Shown in pieces: positions 8,555 to 18,433 of a DNA stretch of 64,000 nt. The notes under the pieces were generated by a model, which was not told the origin of the DNA, did no database searches, and was given only the letters and a program-made list of their open reading frames with translations. The stretch is from Streptomyces antimycoticus (lineage in GTDB: Bacteria > Actinomycetota > Actinomycetes > Streptomycetales > Streptomycetaceae): assembly GCF_005405925.1 (NCBI RefSeq), contig NZ_BJHV01000001.1, forward strand, positions 5,332,001 through 5,396,000. The letters run 5' to 3'. The translations under genes were made by a program, and so were the position numbers. Within the stretch, counting starts at the first letter, position 1; every line of letters starts with the position of its first letter.

Positions 8555-9403
8555 ATGAAAAGCGCTCCGCATCTGCTGACCGAGGACCGCCCGGAGTTCG
8601 AGCGAGTTCTCGACGAGGCACTGCGCACCGCCGACCGTCGCCCGGACCTCACCGGTGTCGGGCAGCGGCTGACTGCCGAGCAGTTGCGCACGATGGCGCT
8701 CGGCGCCTCGGCCGCGATAGCGGCATGCGCGGCCGCCGAATATCAGGACTACCGCGAAACTCGCGCCAAACTGCGCGAGCCCGCGCCGCTCTTCCCGCTC
8801 GCCGGGGACGTGGGCGAGCGCGAACACCCGGACGGCACGGTGGGGCTCGCCGGCGCGATGCAGGACGCCGCGGGGGCCGGGCTCGTCGCCATGCTCGCGG
8901 TGCTGGCGCCGGTGCTCGCCGGAACCGCCGCGATCATCTTCCTCATCGTCGGCTACGTCCTCAACGTCCTCGACCCGGCCCCCTCCATCGCCCAGCCGAT
9001 GGTCACCGCGGGCTGGTTCTTCGCCGCGCTGACCGCCGCGGGCATCCTCATCGCCGCCGTCGGACTGCTCCTGACCGCGCTGCGCAACGGCTCCAGCGCG
9101 ATCCGGGGCGAGGCGCGCAGCGAGCAGTTGGAGGAGGTGGACCGCACCCGAGAGGTCTGGCGTCAGGCCCTGCTGGAGCGCGGCATCCTGCCGTTCCTCC
9201 GCGAGGCCCTGGCCAACCCCTCGGCCCCGTCCCCCTCCGCCTACGTCCCGACCAACCCCGAAACGGTCAGCCGCACCCCGCACCTCGGCTACAGCCGCCC
9301 CGGCTTCAGCACCGACGGCGAGGGCCCCAAGGCCCGCCCCCGCTACAGCAGCCCGGACTTCACCAGCCCCGACTACGGCGGCCCGGAGCACCAGCCGGAC
9401 TAG
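8555..9403 (+). CDS. Conserved Streptomyces membrane protein of unknown function
   Basis: 282 aa. The first 110 residues are soluble and helical (LTEDRPEFERVLDEALRTADR). Two hydrophobic segments follow at about 107-130 (LVAMLAVLAPVLAGTAAIIFLI) and 150-178. The C-terminal 80 residues are Pro/Ser/Tyr-rich with YSRPGFS and YSSPDFTSPDYGG repeats. GGGGGA precedes the ATG. I do not recognise a catalytic domain. The gene stands alone between the phosphatase and the class C hydrolase. Confidence 0.8.
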   Translation: MKSAPHLLTEDRPEFERVLDEALRTADRRPDLTGVGQRLTAEQLRTMALGASAAIAACAAAEYQDYRETRAKLREPAPLFPLAGDVGEREHPDGTVGLAGAMQDAAGAGLVAMLAVLAPVLAGTAAIIFLIVGYVLNVLDPAPSIAQPMVTAGWFFAALTAAGILIAAVGLLLTALRNGSSAIRGEARSEQLEEVDRTREVWRQALLERGILPFLREALANPSAPSPSAYVPTNPETVSRTPHLGYSRPGFSTDGEGPKARPRYSSPDFTSPDYGGPEHQPD

Positions 9404-9507
9404 CCCGCGTCGGGGGCCGCCACGGGGTGCGGTCCGGGTGGGCGTGGGGGTGCACGTGGGGTCATCCCGGATGGCGGGTCGCGGCCGCCTCGCCAGGATG
9501 GCTGACC

Positions 9508-10686
9508 ATGACTTCCTTAACTCGACGCACCTTCATGGGTGGTTGCGCGGCCGGAACGCTGCTGGCCGTGGCCGGGAGCACCGAGGCCCGCGCGGCGACA
9601 GGGACCACCGGATCGACCACCGCGCCGACCACCGCATCGACCACCGCATCCGACGAGCCCGCCCTTCAGGCCGCCATCAGCGATCTCTCCCATCCGCCCG
9701 CCACCTCCGCGCAACTGCGCGTCGACCGCCGAGGCGTTCACTGGTACGGCACGGCCGGGGCGGCGGACCTCGGGAGCGGGCGGGCCGTACGCCCGGACGA
9801 CCGCTTCCGTGCGGGCAGCATCACGAAGGCATTCGTGGCCACCGTGGTCCTTCAACTGTGGGCCGAGCGCCGGGTGGAGCTCACCGCACCCATCGGGCGA
9901 TGCCTCCCGGATCTGCTGCCCTCGGCCTTCTCCCGCCGCATCACCGTGGCCCAGCTGCTCAACCACACCAGCGGACTGCCCGACCATCGAGGGCTGCCGG
10001 ACGACAGCACCCCGGAGGGCGTCGTGCGGCATCGGTGGGACCGATGGACACCGCGGGAGTGGGTCGAGACGGTGACCCACGACCCGCTCAAGTTCGATCC
10101 GGGGACCACACAGGAGTACCGGGGCATCAACTACGTCCTGCTCGCCCTGATCATCGAAAGGCTGACCGGCCGCCCCTACGGCCAGGCGATCGAGTCCCGC
10201 GTCCTCCGCCCGCTGGGCCTGACCCGGACCCTGCTACCGGGCCAGGACCCGCGCCTCCACGGTCCGCATGTGCACGGCTATCTGCGGATGACCGACGGCT
10301 CGCTGCGCGATATCACCGTGTACAACCAGTCCAGCGCCTGGGGCGAGGGCGAGCTGGTCTCCACCCTCGACGACCTGTCCCGCTTTCAGCGAGCCCTGTT
10401 CTCCGGCGCCTTGCTGCCACCCCACGCGCTGGACAAGCTCTTCACCCTGCCCCCGGATTCCGTACGCATGCTGGACGGCACCCCGGCCCGCTACAGCCTC
10501 GGCCTGCAGAAGGCCACGGTCAACGGCGTGACGTTCTGGGGAAAGACCGGCGAGGTATACGGCTACCGCACTCGCATGTTCGCCACTCGCGACCAGACGC
10601 TCCGCTTCATCCTCTCCTACGCCCCGACGCCACTGACCACCCAGGAAGAGATGACCAACCGAGTCGTCGCCATACTCACCGCGTGA
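9508..10686 (+). CDS. Tat-exported class C beta-lactamase / D-alanyl-D-alanine carboxypeptidase family protein
   Basis: Serine hydrolase of 392 aa. The N-terminus TRRTFMGGCAAGTLLAVAG is a twin-arginine (Tat) signal. SITK (nucleophile Ser and Lys) and WGKTGE (third motif) place it in the class C penicillin-recognising family, like the Streptomyces R61 DD-peptidase. The second motif, normally Y-x-N, reads YRG in QEYRGINY, so the usual Asn is replaced by Gly. This may alter or weaken peptidoglycan activity. Start ATG 9508 is the only one that keeps the signal peptide. It stands alone; a parS site follows at 10756. Confidence 0.88.
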   Translation: MTSLTRRTFMGGCAAGTLLAVAGSTEARAATGTTGSTTAPTTASTTASDEPALQAAISDLSHPPATSAQLRVDRRGVHWYGTAGAADLGSGRAVRPDDRFRAGSITKAFVATVVLQLWAERRVELTAPIGRCLPDLLPSAFSRRITVAQLLNHTSGLPDHRGLPDDSTPEGVVRHRWDRWTPREWVETVTHDPLKFDPGTTQEYRGINYVLLALIIERLTGRPYGQAIESRVLRPLGLTRTLLPGQDPRLHGPHVHGYLRMTDGSLRDITVYNQSSAWGEGELVSTLDDLSRFQRALFSGALLPPHALDKLFTLPPDSVRMLDGTPARYSLGLQKATVNGVTFWGKTGEVYGYRTRMFATRDQTLRFILSYAPTPLTTQEEMTNRVVAILTA

Positions 10687-10755
10687 ACCACCGAGTGGCC
10701 CGCGCTCCGACCGCCTCAAGGGCGGCACGGAGCACGGACCAACGCTCGAAGGGAT

Positions 10756-10769
10756 GTTTCACGTGAAAC
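10756..10769. promoter_or_regulatory. parS site (ParB binding)
   Basis: Perfect GTTTCACGTGAAAC in the gap between the class C hydrolase gene and the 3' end of thiC. Confidence 0.95.
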
Positions 10770-10845
10770 GGGCCAACGGGAAGAAGAGGAAAGCGCCCCC
10801 GTCAGCTGTACAGCGGCGACGTACGGCCCATATCCCTATTCCACC

Positions 10846-12712
<1,867 letters not shown>

Positions 12713-12739
12713 GCAAAGGTTCGTGCCCACGCTAACGGT

Positions 12740-12748
12740 TTATCCACA
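12740..12748 (+). promoter_or_regulatory. Isolated DnaA box
   Basis: TTATCCACA, a perfect 9-base DnaA box, lies between the divergent thiC leader and the YibE/F gene. A single box may titrate DnaA or affect either promoter. Confidence 0.5.
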
Positions 12749-12789
12749 GTGCTGAACAGGGGGCCCACTCCTCTTGCGATGATGCGACC

Positions 12790-14217
12790 GTGACCGCCAT
12801 CCAGCAGGACCATCCGCCCGAGCAGCCCCGCCCCTCCGATCAGGCGCACGACCACGGCCACGGCCATTCCCACGGCCACTCGCACGGTCATGGCCCCGCC
12901 GCCCCCGTCTCCGCCCGCCTCCGCAAGATCATCGCGGCGGTGCTCATCCCCTTCGCGGTCGCCGTCGTCGCCGGTCTGATCGTGCTCTGGCCGGGCGGCA
13001 CGCCCGACCACAAGACGAGCGGCCGCAGCGGTCTCGGCTTCGACCAGCAGACCGTCGCCGGACGGGTGGTGAAGGTCGAGGAGGTGAACTGTGCGGACGT
13101 CAACGCCCAGCCGCAGGCGCCCACCGAGCCCGGCCAGGACAGCGCCGCCCAGAGCGGCACCCCCGGGCAGGGCGGGAAGAAGAGCGTCTGCGAGAAGGCC
13201 ACCATCGAGGTCACCTCGGGCAAGGACAAAGGTCGCACTTTCCCCGAAATCGTCCAGCCCAACGCCTCGCGTCAGTTCAGCGCCGGGCAGGAGCTGAAGC
13301 TGGCGTACGCCCCCAAGGCGCCCAAGGACCTGCAGTACTCCGTGTCCGACGTCGACCGGTCGATGCCGATGGCGCTGCTGGCGGGGCTGTTCGCGCTCGC
13401 CGTCGTGGTGGTGGGGCGGCTGCGCGGGGTGTTCGCGCTGGTGGCACTGGCGATCAGCTTCGGGGTGCTGACGCTGTTCATCCTCCCGGCGATACTCCAG
13501 GGTTCCAATCCGCTGGTGGTCGCGGTCGTCGGGGGCAGCGCGATCATGCTTCTCGCGCTCTATATGTGCCATGGGCTGACGGCCCGTACATCGGTCGCCG
13601 TGCTCGGCACGCTGGTGTCACTGCTGCTGATCGGGGTGCTGGGCTCGCTGTTCATCGCCTGGGCGAGCCTGACCGGCAATACGGACGACCAGACCGGTCT
13701 TGTGCACGGCCTCTATCCGAACATCGAGATACGCGGGCTGCTGCTGGCGGGCGTGATCATCGGCTCGCTGGGCGTGCTGGACGATGTGACGGTCACCCAG
13801 ACCTCGGCGGTGTGGGAGCTGAGGGCCGCGGACCCGACCGTGTCCCGGCGCAGGCTTTACGGGGCGGCGATGCGGATCGGGCGGGACCACATCGCCTCCG
13901 TCGTGAACACGCTGGTGCTGGCGTACGCGGGCGCGTCGCTTCCGCTGCTGCTGCTGTTCTCCATCGCGGACACCGGTGTGGGCACGGTCGCCACGAGCGA
14001 GATCGTCGCCGAGGAGATCGTACGGACGCTGGTGGGCAGCATCGGGCTCGTCGCCTCGGTGCCGGTGACCACGGCGCTGGCCGTGCTCGTGGTCTCCGCG
14101 GACCGCGCCCCGGCGGCGGACGGCGGCGCGGAGCGGGGGGCCGACGCGGGCGGCACCCAGGCGGCCCGGACCGGCCGGGGCGGGCGCGGGCGGCGGCGCC
14201 GGGCCAAGACGCGCTGA
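12790..14217 (+). CDS. YibE/F-family multi-pass membrane protein
   Basis: 475 aa. The N-terminus contains a His-rich cluster (HDHGHGHSHGHSHGHG, about residues 17-33), a likely metal-binding stretch. One transmembrane helix (VLIPFAVAVVAGLIVLW) follows, then an outside domain of about 130 residues, then about seven close-packed helices typical of YibE/F proteins. The C-terminus is Arg/Gly-rich and cytoplasmic. GTG 12790 is the start in best agreement with the His-rich tail being translated. Transport substrate is unknown; the His cluster suggests a divalent metal but that is inference. It ends convergently with ssgA. Confidence 0.88.
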   Translation: MTAIQQDHPPEQPRPSDQAHDHGHGHSHGHSHGHGPAAPVSARLRKIIAAVLIPFAVAVVAGLIVLWPGGTPDHKTSGRSGLGFDQQTVAGRVVKVEEVNCADVNAQPQAPTEPGQDSAAQSGTPGQGGKKSVCEKATIEVTSGKDKGRTFPEIVQPNASRQFSAGQELKLAYAPKAPKDLQYSVSDVDRSMPMALLAGLFALAVVVVGRLRGVFALVALAISFGVLTLFILPAILQGSNPLVVAVVGGSAIMLLALYMCHGLTARTSVAVLGTLVSLLLIGVLGSLFIAWASLTGNTDDQTGLVHGLYPNIEIRGLLLAGVIIGSLGVLDDVTVTQTSAVWELRAADPTVSRRRLYGAAMRIGRDHIASVVNTLVLAYAGASLPLLLLFSIADTGVGTVATSEIVAEEIVRTLVGSIGLVASVPVTTALAVLVVSADRAPAADGGAERGADAGGTQAARTGRGGRGRRRRAKTR

Positions 14218-14288
14218 GCGGCCGGGCGACGGCACGCTGAGCCGCCGGCCGGAGGCACGACGAGCCGCTGGGCGACGAGAACCTCAGT

Positions 14289-14307
14289 CCCGGGCGCGCC
14301 GCCCGGG
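14289..14307. terminator. Hairpin between convergent YibE/F gene and ssgA
   Basis: CCCGGGC (14289-14295) pairs with GCCCGGG (14301-14307) around a 5-base loop, extended outwards with one mismatch. It could terminate transcripts from either side. Confidence 0.5.
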
Positions 14308-14380
14308 CTGTTCGGTGGCCCGGCCGGTTCGGTGATGGCGGACGGTTCGGCCGCAGCACACCGGCCGTCGGCCCGCCGCC

Positions 14381-14418
14381 GCGTATCCGGCCCTCAGCCG
14401 CGTATCCGGCCCTCAGCC
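14381..14418. repeat. Perfect 19-base tandem duplication covering the ssgA stop
   Basis: GCGTATCCGGCCCTCAGCC occurs at 14381-14399 and again at 14400-14418. The second copy contains the ssgA stop codon and last codons; the first is a non-coding duplicate directly after it. Confidence 0.9.
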
Positions 14419-14820
14419 CGCGTACCGGTCCTCGGCCAGGATGCGGTGGAGTTCGGCGTCGAGATCGCCGACCGGATCGCAGGCTGCCGGCTCCTGGCCG
14501 AAAGGCACCACCCGGTCCGTCCGATCGAGGAAGGCCACCAGAGGGGCGGCCCCGGCCCGGAACAGGGCCCGTTCACAGCCGACTTGGAGTCTGATGAAGA
14601 CGTCCGAGAGCCCCTCGGGGGAGGCCGGAGCGATACGCACATCCCCCTCACCGGTAGGTCTGCTCAGCCCGTCCAGCAGCAGCTCCCGCGCGAAGGCCCA
14701 GCTCACCGGCGCGTCGCCGGGCAGATGGAAGGTGATCTCGACGGCATAGGGGTCGCTGCTGTCGTAGGACAGCTCGACCGGGATCCGGAAGGAAAGATCC
14801 TGCGAGACCAGGAAGGTCAT
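14413..14820 (-). CDS. ssgA: SsgA-family sporulation and cell-division activator
   Basis: SsgA-like protein (135 aa), needed in Streptomyces for positioning sporulation septa. It helps localise SsgB, which recruits FtsZ. The sequence follows the family closely: MTFLVSQDLSFRIPVELSYD at the start, VEITFHLPGDAPVSWAFARELL in the middle, and PLVAFLDRTDRVVPFGQE near the end. ATG 14820 is chosen because it matches the family length and GGCGGAAG precedes it; in-frame ATGs at 14850 and 14859 have no ribosome site. In S. coelicolor the IclR-type activator gene ssgR lies directly upstream; here that place holds no such gene. Confidence 0.95.
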   Translation of the reverse strand: MTFLVSQDLSFRIPVELSYDSSDPYAVEITFHLPGDAPVSWAFARELLLDGLSRPTGEGDVRIAPASPEGLSDVFIRLQVGCERALFRAGAAPLVAFLDRTDRVVPFGQEPAACDPVGDLDAELHRILAEDRYAG

Positions 14821-15264
14821 CGTCACTTCCGCCTGAACTGTGTCACGCATGTCACGCATCGTTCGCCGCCCCGGGTTGTTTGCGCATGGCCGACTCTGGA
14901 GCGTAGCGACTCGATTGCTGTGCGGAGTCGGTTTGCCTCGTGTGAGGGAACGAAAATGGCCAGTGTTGCCATGGGGAGGCCCGCGGGGCCGGACGACGTG
15001 GGCCCGGTGGGCGGGAGATCGGGGCCGGCGCACCGGCCGTATCGAAGATCGCTGTCGTCAACAGGCACCCCCGGGGTGTTGTTGCGAGGCAGACGCCGAG
15101 AGGAAGAACGCCGAGGTCTCGCACTTTAACGGCAGGGGTGGCGCCGGGCCGCGCTCCCGCCCCGGCGGTATCCCTCGCGCGGCGTATCCGCGCGCGGTGG
15201 GGGTCCGCAGGGCCTGCGGGGATGCGTCAGGCCCTGGGGGACGCGGCGAGCGCCGCGCGGCGGG
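14821..15264. other. 444-base gap where ssgR would be expected
   Basis: Contains the ssgA promoter region. A direct repeat TGTCACGCA occurs twice back to back (14841-14858), and CGACTC/GAGTCG elements around 14890-14930 form an inverted repeat. No reading frame with IclR-family features is present on either strand; the right part (15130-15264) is GC-rich with several short stem-loops. Confidence 0.6.
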
Positions 15265-15459
15265 TCAGGCGGTGAACTTCCGTACGACGTAGATCAGCCC
15301 GGCGATCAGCGCCACCAGCAGCAGCGCCTTGAAGACAAAGCTCACCAGGAACCCGATCACGCTCATGATCAGACCGCCGAACACGGCGAGGATGAGGACC
15401 GGTATCGCGATCCAGGTCACCCACCACGGCAAGCCCCGGAATATCCCCTTCGTGGTCAC
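15265..15459 (-). CDS. Small DUF5326-type membrane protein
   Basis: 64 aa. After a short basic start (TTKGIFRGLPWW) almost all of it is hydrophobic, giving two transmembrane helices (VTWIAIPVLILAVFGGLIMS and VFKALLLVALIAGLIYVV) and a basic end (RKFTA). It belongs to a small family conserved next to ssgA in Streptomyces. Function unknown. Confidence 0.85.
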   Translation of the reverse strand: MTTKGIFRGLPWWVTWIAIPVLILAVFGGLIMSVIGFLVSFVFKALLLVALIAGLIYVVRKFTA

Positions 15460-15676
15460 GTAACTCCCTGCTTTCTCTCCGAGCCGTGGGTCCGGACGCC
15501 GACGGCCGGTCTTCCCTGCCGTCGATGCTAGGACGGGACGGAAGCGCGCGGGTGTCCCGCGGCCCCCGTCCTCCCCTGACCGAACCCCTACGGGACCGTC
15601 CGGCCACCCATCGGCTCCGCGGTGGACAAGCCCGCAGGCGACATCAGCCCCGGCCAGGGTCAGCCCTCGGGCGACA

Positions 15677-15994
15677 TCAGCCCTCAGGCGGCGAGAACAC
15701 CACCAGCACCCTCAGGTCCTCGGTGATGTGGTGGAACTTGTGTGCCACGCCCGCCGGTACGTACACCACGCTGCCCCGCGCCACCTGCGTCGTCTCCATT
15801 CCCACCGTGACCGACGCCCGGCCGCTCACCACCAGGTAGACCTCGTCCTGGTTGTGCGGCGACTGCGGATCGGGCTGGCCCGCGTCCAGCGCGTACAGCC
15901 CCACGGACATGTTCCGCTCCCGCAGGAACTGCAGATACGCGCCGTTGTTCGCGGCCCGCTCCGCCTCCAGCTCATCCAGCCGGAACGCCTTCAT
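15677..15994 (-). CDS. Single-domain cupin protein
   Basis: 105 aa, one conserved beta-barrel. The first cupin motif is seen in PHNQDEVYLVVSGRA (H, N, E metal-ligand positions) and the second in VPAGVAHKFHHI. Such proteins bind a metal and act as small oxygenases, isomerases or sensors; no substrate can be assigned. ATG 15994 has GGAGAGG just upstream; the reading frame extends four codons further but without a ribosome site. It is divergent from the next membrane protein gene. Confidence 0.88.
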   Translation of the reverse strand: MKAFRLDELEAERAANNGAYLQFLRERNMSVGLYALDAGQPDPQSPHNQDEVYLVVSGRASVTVGMETTQVARGSVVYVPAGVAHKFHHITEDLRVLVVFSPPEG

Positions 15995-16060
15995 TCGCCT
16001 CTCCACCCCTGCCTACGGGGCCCCTGCCTACCGCGGGGCCTGTCTGCGACGATCTCAACC

Positions 16061-16441
16061 ATGAAGAATTTTCTCGTCAAGACGATCGCGAACGCCGGTG
16101 CCCTCGGCGTCGCCATCTGGCTACTCAAGGACATCACGCTCACCGGTGACAACACCGGCCGCCAAGCGCTCACCCTCATTCTCGTCGCGCTGGTCTTCGG
16201 CGTGGTGAACGTGGTGGTCAAGCCGATCGTCAAGCTCCTGGCTTTTCCGTTGTTCATCCTGACCCTCGGGCTGATCACGCTGGTGATCAACGCCCTGATG
16301 CTGCTGTTGACCTCCTGGCTGGCCGGAAAGCTGGACCTGAGCTTCGACGTCGACGGCTTCGGCACCGCGGTGCTCGGTGGCCTGGTCGTCTCCATAGTCG
16401 CGTGGGCCCTGCACGTCGTGCTGCCCGATGACAAGGACTGA
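16061..16441 (+). CDS. Phage holin family (four-helix) membrane protein
   Basis: 126 aa with four hydrophobic helices: residues 7-22, 36-58, 62-87 and 100-120. This pattern and the FPLFILTLGLITLVINALMLLL stretch match the COG1950/YvlD-type group annotated as phage holin family IV. In bacteria these are chromosomal membrane proteins of unknown role, not lysis genes. It ends 24 bases before ptpA, so the two may be co-transcribed. Confidence 0.85.
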   Translation: MKNFLVKTIANAGALGVAIWLLKDITLTGDNTGRQALTLILVALVFGVVNVVVKPIVKLLAFPLFILTLGLITLVINALMLLLTSWLAGKLDLSFDVDGFGTAVLGGLVVSIVAWALHVVLPDDKD

Positions 16442-16465
16442 TCCCGGCCGGGGATGATGGGAGGC

Positions 16466-17101
16466 ATGAGAGACCCGTCGCCCTACCGTGTCTGCTTTGT
16501 CTGCACTGGCAACATATGCCGCTCGCCGATGGCCGAATCCGTCTTCCGCGCCCACGCCGCGGAGGTCGGGCTGGACGGCCGTGTCGAGGTGGACAGCGCG
16601 GGCACCGGGCCCTGGCACGAGGGCGACGGGGCCGACCGCCGCGCCATCGACGTGCTCACCGCCCACGGCTATGAGCAGGATCACATCGCGCGGCAGTTCC
16701 GGGCCGACTGGTTCGATCACCTCGATCTGGTGATCGCCCTGGACAGCGGCCATCTGCATGAGCTGCGCGCGCTCGCGCCGACCCCGCAGGACGCCGCGAA
16801 GGTACGGCTGCTGCGCAGCTACGACCCGGACGCGGACCAGAACGCGCTGGGCGGCCTCGACGTACCGGACCCCTACTTCGGCGGGACGGACGACTTCGAG
16901 GAGTGCCTGGACATGATCGAGGCCGCCAGCGGCGGACTGCTGGACGCGGTCACCGAGGCCATCGACGCGACGGAGAGCGCCGCCGAGGGGACCCCGGGGA
17001 GCGCCGCCGAAGGGACCCCGGAGCAGGCCGCCCAGAGCGCCGAAAACAGGAAGAGCGCGTCGGCCGCCGATGGCCCGGACGCGGGGAAGGAGCCCGCATG
17101 A
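16466..17101 (+). CDS. ptpA: Low-molecular-weight protein-tyrosine phosphatase
   Basis: 211 aa. The P-loop VCFVCTGNICRSPMAES (CX5R, Cys nucleophile) near the N-terminus and the acid loop VPDPYFGG (Asp general acid) are intact. S. coelicolor PtpA, which affects secondary metabolism, is encoded at the same place. The last 45 residues form a tail with an AAEGTPGS/AAEGTPEQ repeat absent from short homologues. Start among ATG 16454, 16457 and 16466 is uncertain; 16466 fits the family N-terminus best. The stop overlaps the next start (ATGA), indicating translational coupling to the PLP enzyme. Confidence 0.93.
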   Translation: MRDPSPYRVCFVCTGNICRSPMAESVFRAHAAEVGLDGRVEVDSAGTGPWHEGDGADRRAIDVLTAHGYEQDHIARQFRADWFDHLDLVIALDSGHLHELRALAPTPQDAAKVRLLRSYDPDADQNALGGLDVPDPYFGGTDDFEECLDMIEAASGGLLDAVTEAIDATESAAEGTPGSAAEGTPEQAAQSAENRKSASAADGPDAGKEPA

Positions 17102-18237
17102 CTGGCGACGGTACCCGCGCCGTACGGGCCGGGCTGCCCGAGGCCGAGGCGTACGAGCCGACGCTGCCGGGCCCGGTCTTCGCCGCCCACTACCACCTCC
17201 CCGGCGACGCCGCCGGCCCCTACACCTACGGCCGGGACGCCAACCCCACCTGGTCCCTGCTGGAGCGGGCGATCAGCGAGCTGGAGTCACCGGGCACCGA
17301 CGCCGAGACGGTCGTCTTCTCCTCCGGGATGGGCGCGATCTCGGCCGTGCTGCTGTCCCAGCTGCGCCAGGGCGACGCGGCCGTGCTGCCGACGGACGGC
17401 TATCAGCTGCTCCCGGCGCTGATCGAGCGGCTGGAGGGCTACGGGGTCACCGTGCGCACCGCCCCGACCGGCGGGGACGCCCAGCTGGACGCCCTGGACG
17501 ACCGGACGAAGCTGCTCTGGCTGGAAACCCCGTCCAATCCCGGACTGGACGTCTGCGACATCCGCCGGCTCGCCGAGGCCGCGCACGCCCGCGGCACGCT
17601 GGTCGCCGTCGACAACACCCTCGCCACCCCGCTCGGCCAGCGGCCGCTGGAGCTCGGCGCGGACTTCGCCGTGGCGAGCGGCACCAAGGCGCTCACCGGC
17701 CACGGCGATGTGCTGCTCGGCTATGTGACCTGCCGCGATCCGCGGCTCGCCGCGGAGGTGCGGGCCTGGCGCAAGACGGTGGGCGCGATCCCCGGCCCCA
17801 TGGAGGCCTGGCTCGCCCACCGCTCCCTGGCCACCCTGCAGCTACGCGTCGACCGCCAGGCGGCGACCGCCCTGGCCCTCGCCGAGGCGCTGCGCGAGCG
17901 CCCCGAGATCACCGGGCTGCGCCACCCCGGTCTGCCGACCGATCCCGCCCATAGGGTCGCGGCCGGACAGATGCGCGGCGGGCGCTTCGGCTGCGTGGTC
18001 TCCTTCACCCTGCCGGACAAGGAGTGCGCGGAGCGCTTCCTGGACGCGCTGCGGCTGGTGGACGACGCCACCAGCTTCGGCGGGGTGCGCTCCACCGCGG
18101 AACGGCGCGGACGGTGGGGCGGCGACGCGGTCTCCGAGGGGTTCATCCGGTTCTCGGTGGGCGCGGAGGACCCGGACGATCTGATCGCCGATGTGCTGCG
18201 GGCGCTCGATGCGGCCTCCGCCGCGGCGGATGGCTGA
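17098..18237 (+). CDS. Cys/Met-metabolism PLP-dependent lyase (cystathionine gamma-lyase type)
   Basis: 379 aa PLP enzyme of the trans-sulfuration family (cystathionine gamma-synthase/lyase). PLP lysine is K197 in ASGTKALTGHGDVLLG; YTYGRDANPT near residue 42 and VFSSGMGAI near residue 73 are the usual phosphate- and substrate-contacting motifs. Whether it makes or breaks cystathionine, or acts on another gamma-substituted amino acid, cannot be read from sequence. It overlaps the ptpA stop codon by the ATGA arrangement and is followed by a strong hairpin, so ptpA and this gene form a unit. Confidence 0.92.
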   Translation: MTGDGTRAVRAGLPEAEAYEPTLPGPVFAAHYHLPGDAAGPYTYGRDANPTWSLLERAISELESPGTDAETVVFSSGMGAISAVLLSQLRQGDAAVLPTDGYQLLPALIERLEGYGVTVRTAPTGGDAQLDALDDRTKLLWLETPSNPGLDVCDIRRLAEAAHARGTLVAVDNTLATPLGQRPLELGADFAVASGTKALTGHGDVLLGYVTCRDPRLAAEVRAWRKTVGAIPGPMEAWLAHRSLATLQLRVDRQAATALALAEALRERPEITGLRHPGLPTDPAHRVAAGQMRGGRFGCVVSFTLPDKECAERFLDALRLVDDATSFGGVRSTAERRGRWGGDAVSEGFIRFSVGAEDPDDLIADVLRALDAASAAADG

Positions 18238-18259
18238 AAGCGGGCGGGTACGCCGGTGC

Positions 18260-18297
18260 GGGCGTCTCAAGCCTCCCCCTCGTGGCTTGAGACGCCC
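18260..18297 (+). terminator. Terminator after the Cys/Met PLP lyase gene
   Basis: Perfect 14-bp stem: GGGCGTCTCAAGCC (18260-18273) pairs with GGCTTGAGACGCCC (18284-18297), loop of 10 bases. It lies 22 bases after the stop codon. Confidence 0.85.
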
Positions 18298-18433
18298 CGG
18301 TTCTTCCCGTGGAGAACCGCTCGAACAAGGCTAGTTGACTCAGCGTCAGTGTCCAATCACAGTAGCGCCATGGACCTATCGGCATATTTATAGTTGGCAT
18401 GCGTGCGGGGCGCGACGAGGCGAGGGGAACCGC

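Noticed and set aside
6895..8691. A 598-codon minus-strand frame opposite the metallophosphatase
   Set aside because: Antisense shadow caused by high third-position GC; the plus-strand gene has all catalytic motifs.
16061..16441. Prophage holin
   Set aside because: Although the family is named phage holin, no endolysin or other phage gene is near; it is a common chromosomal membrane protein.
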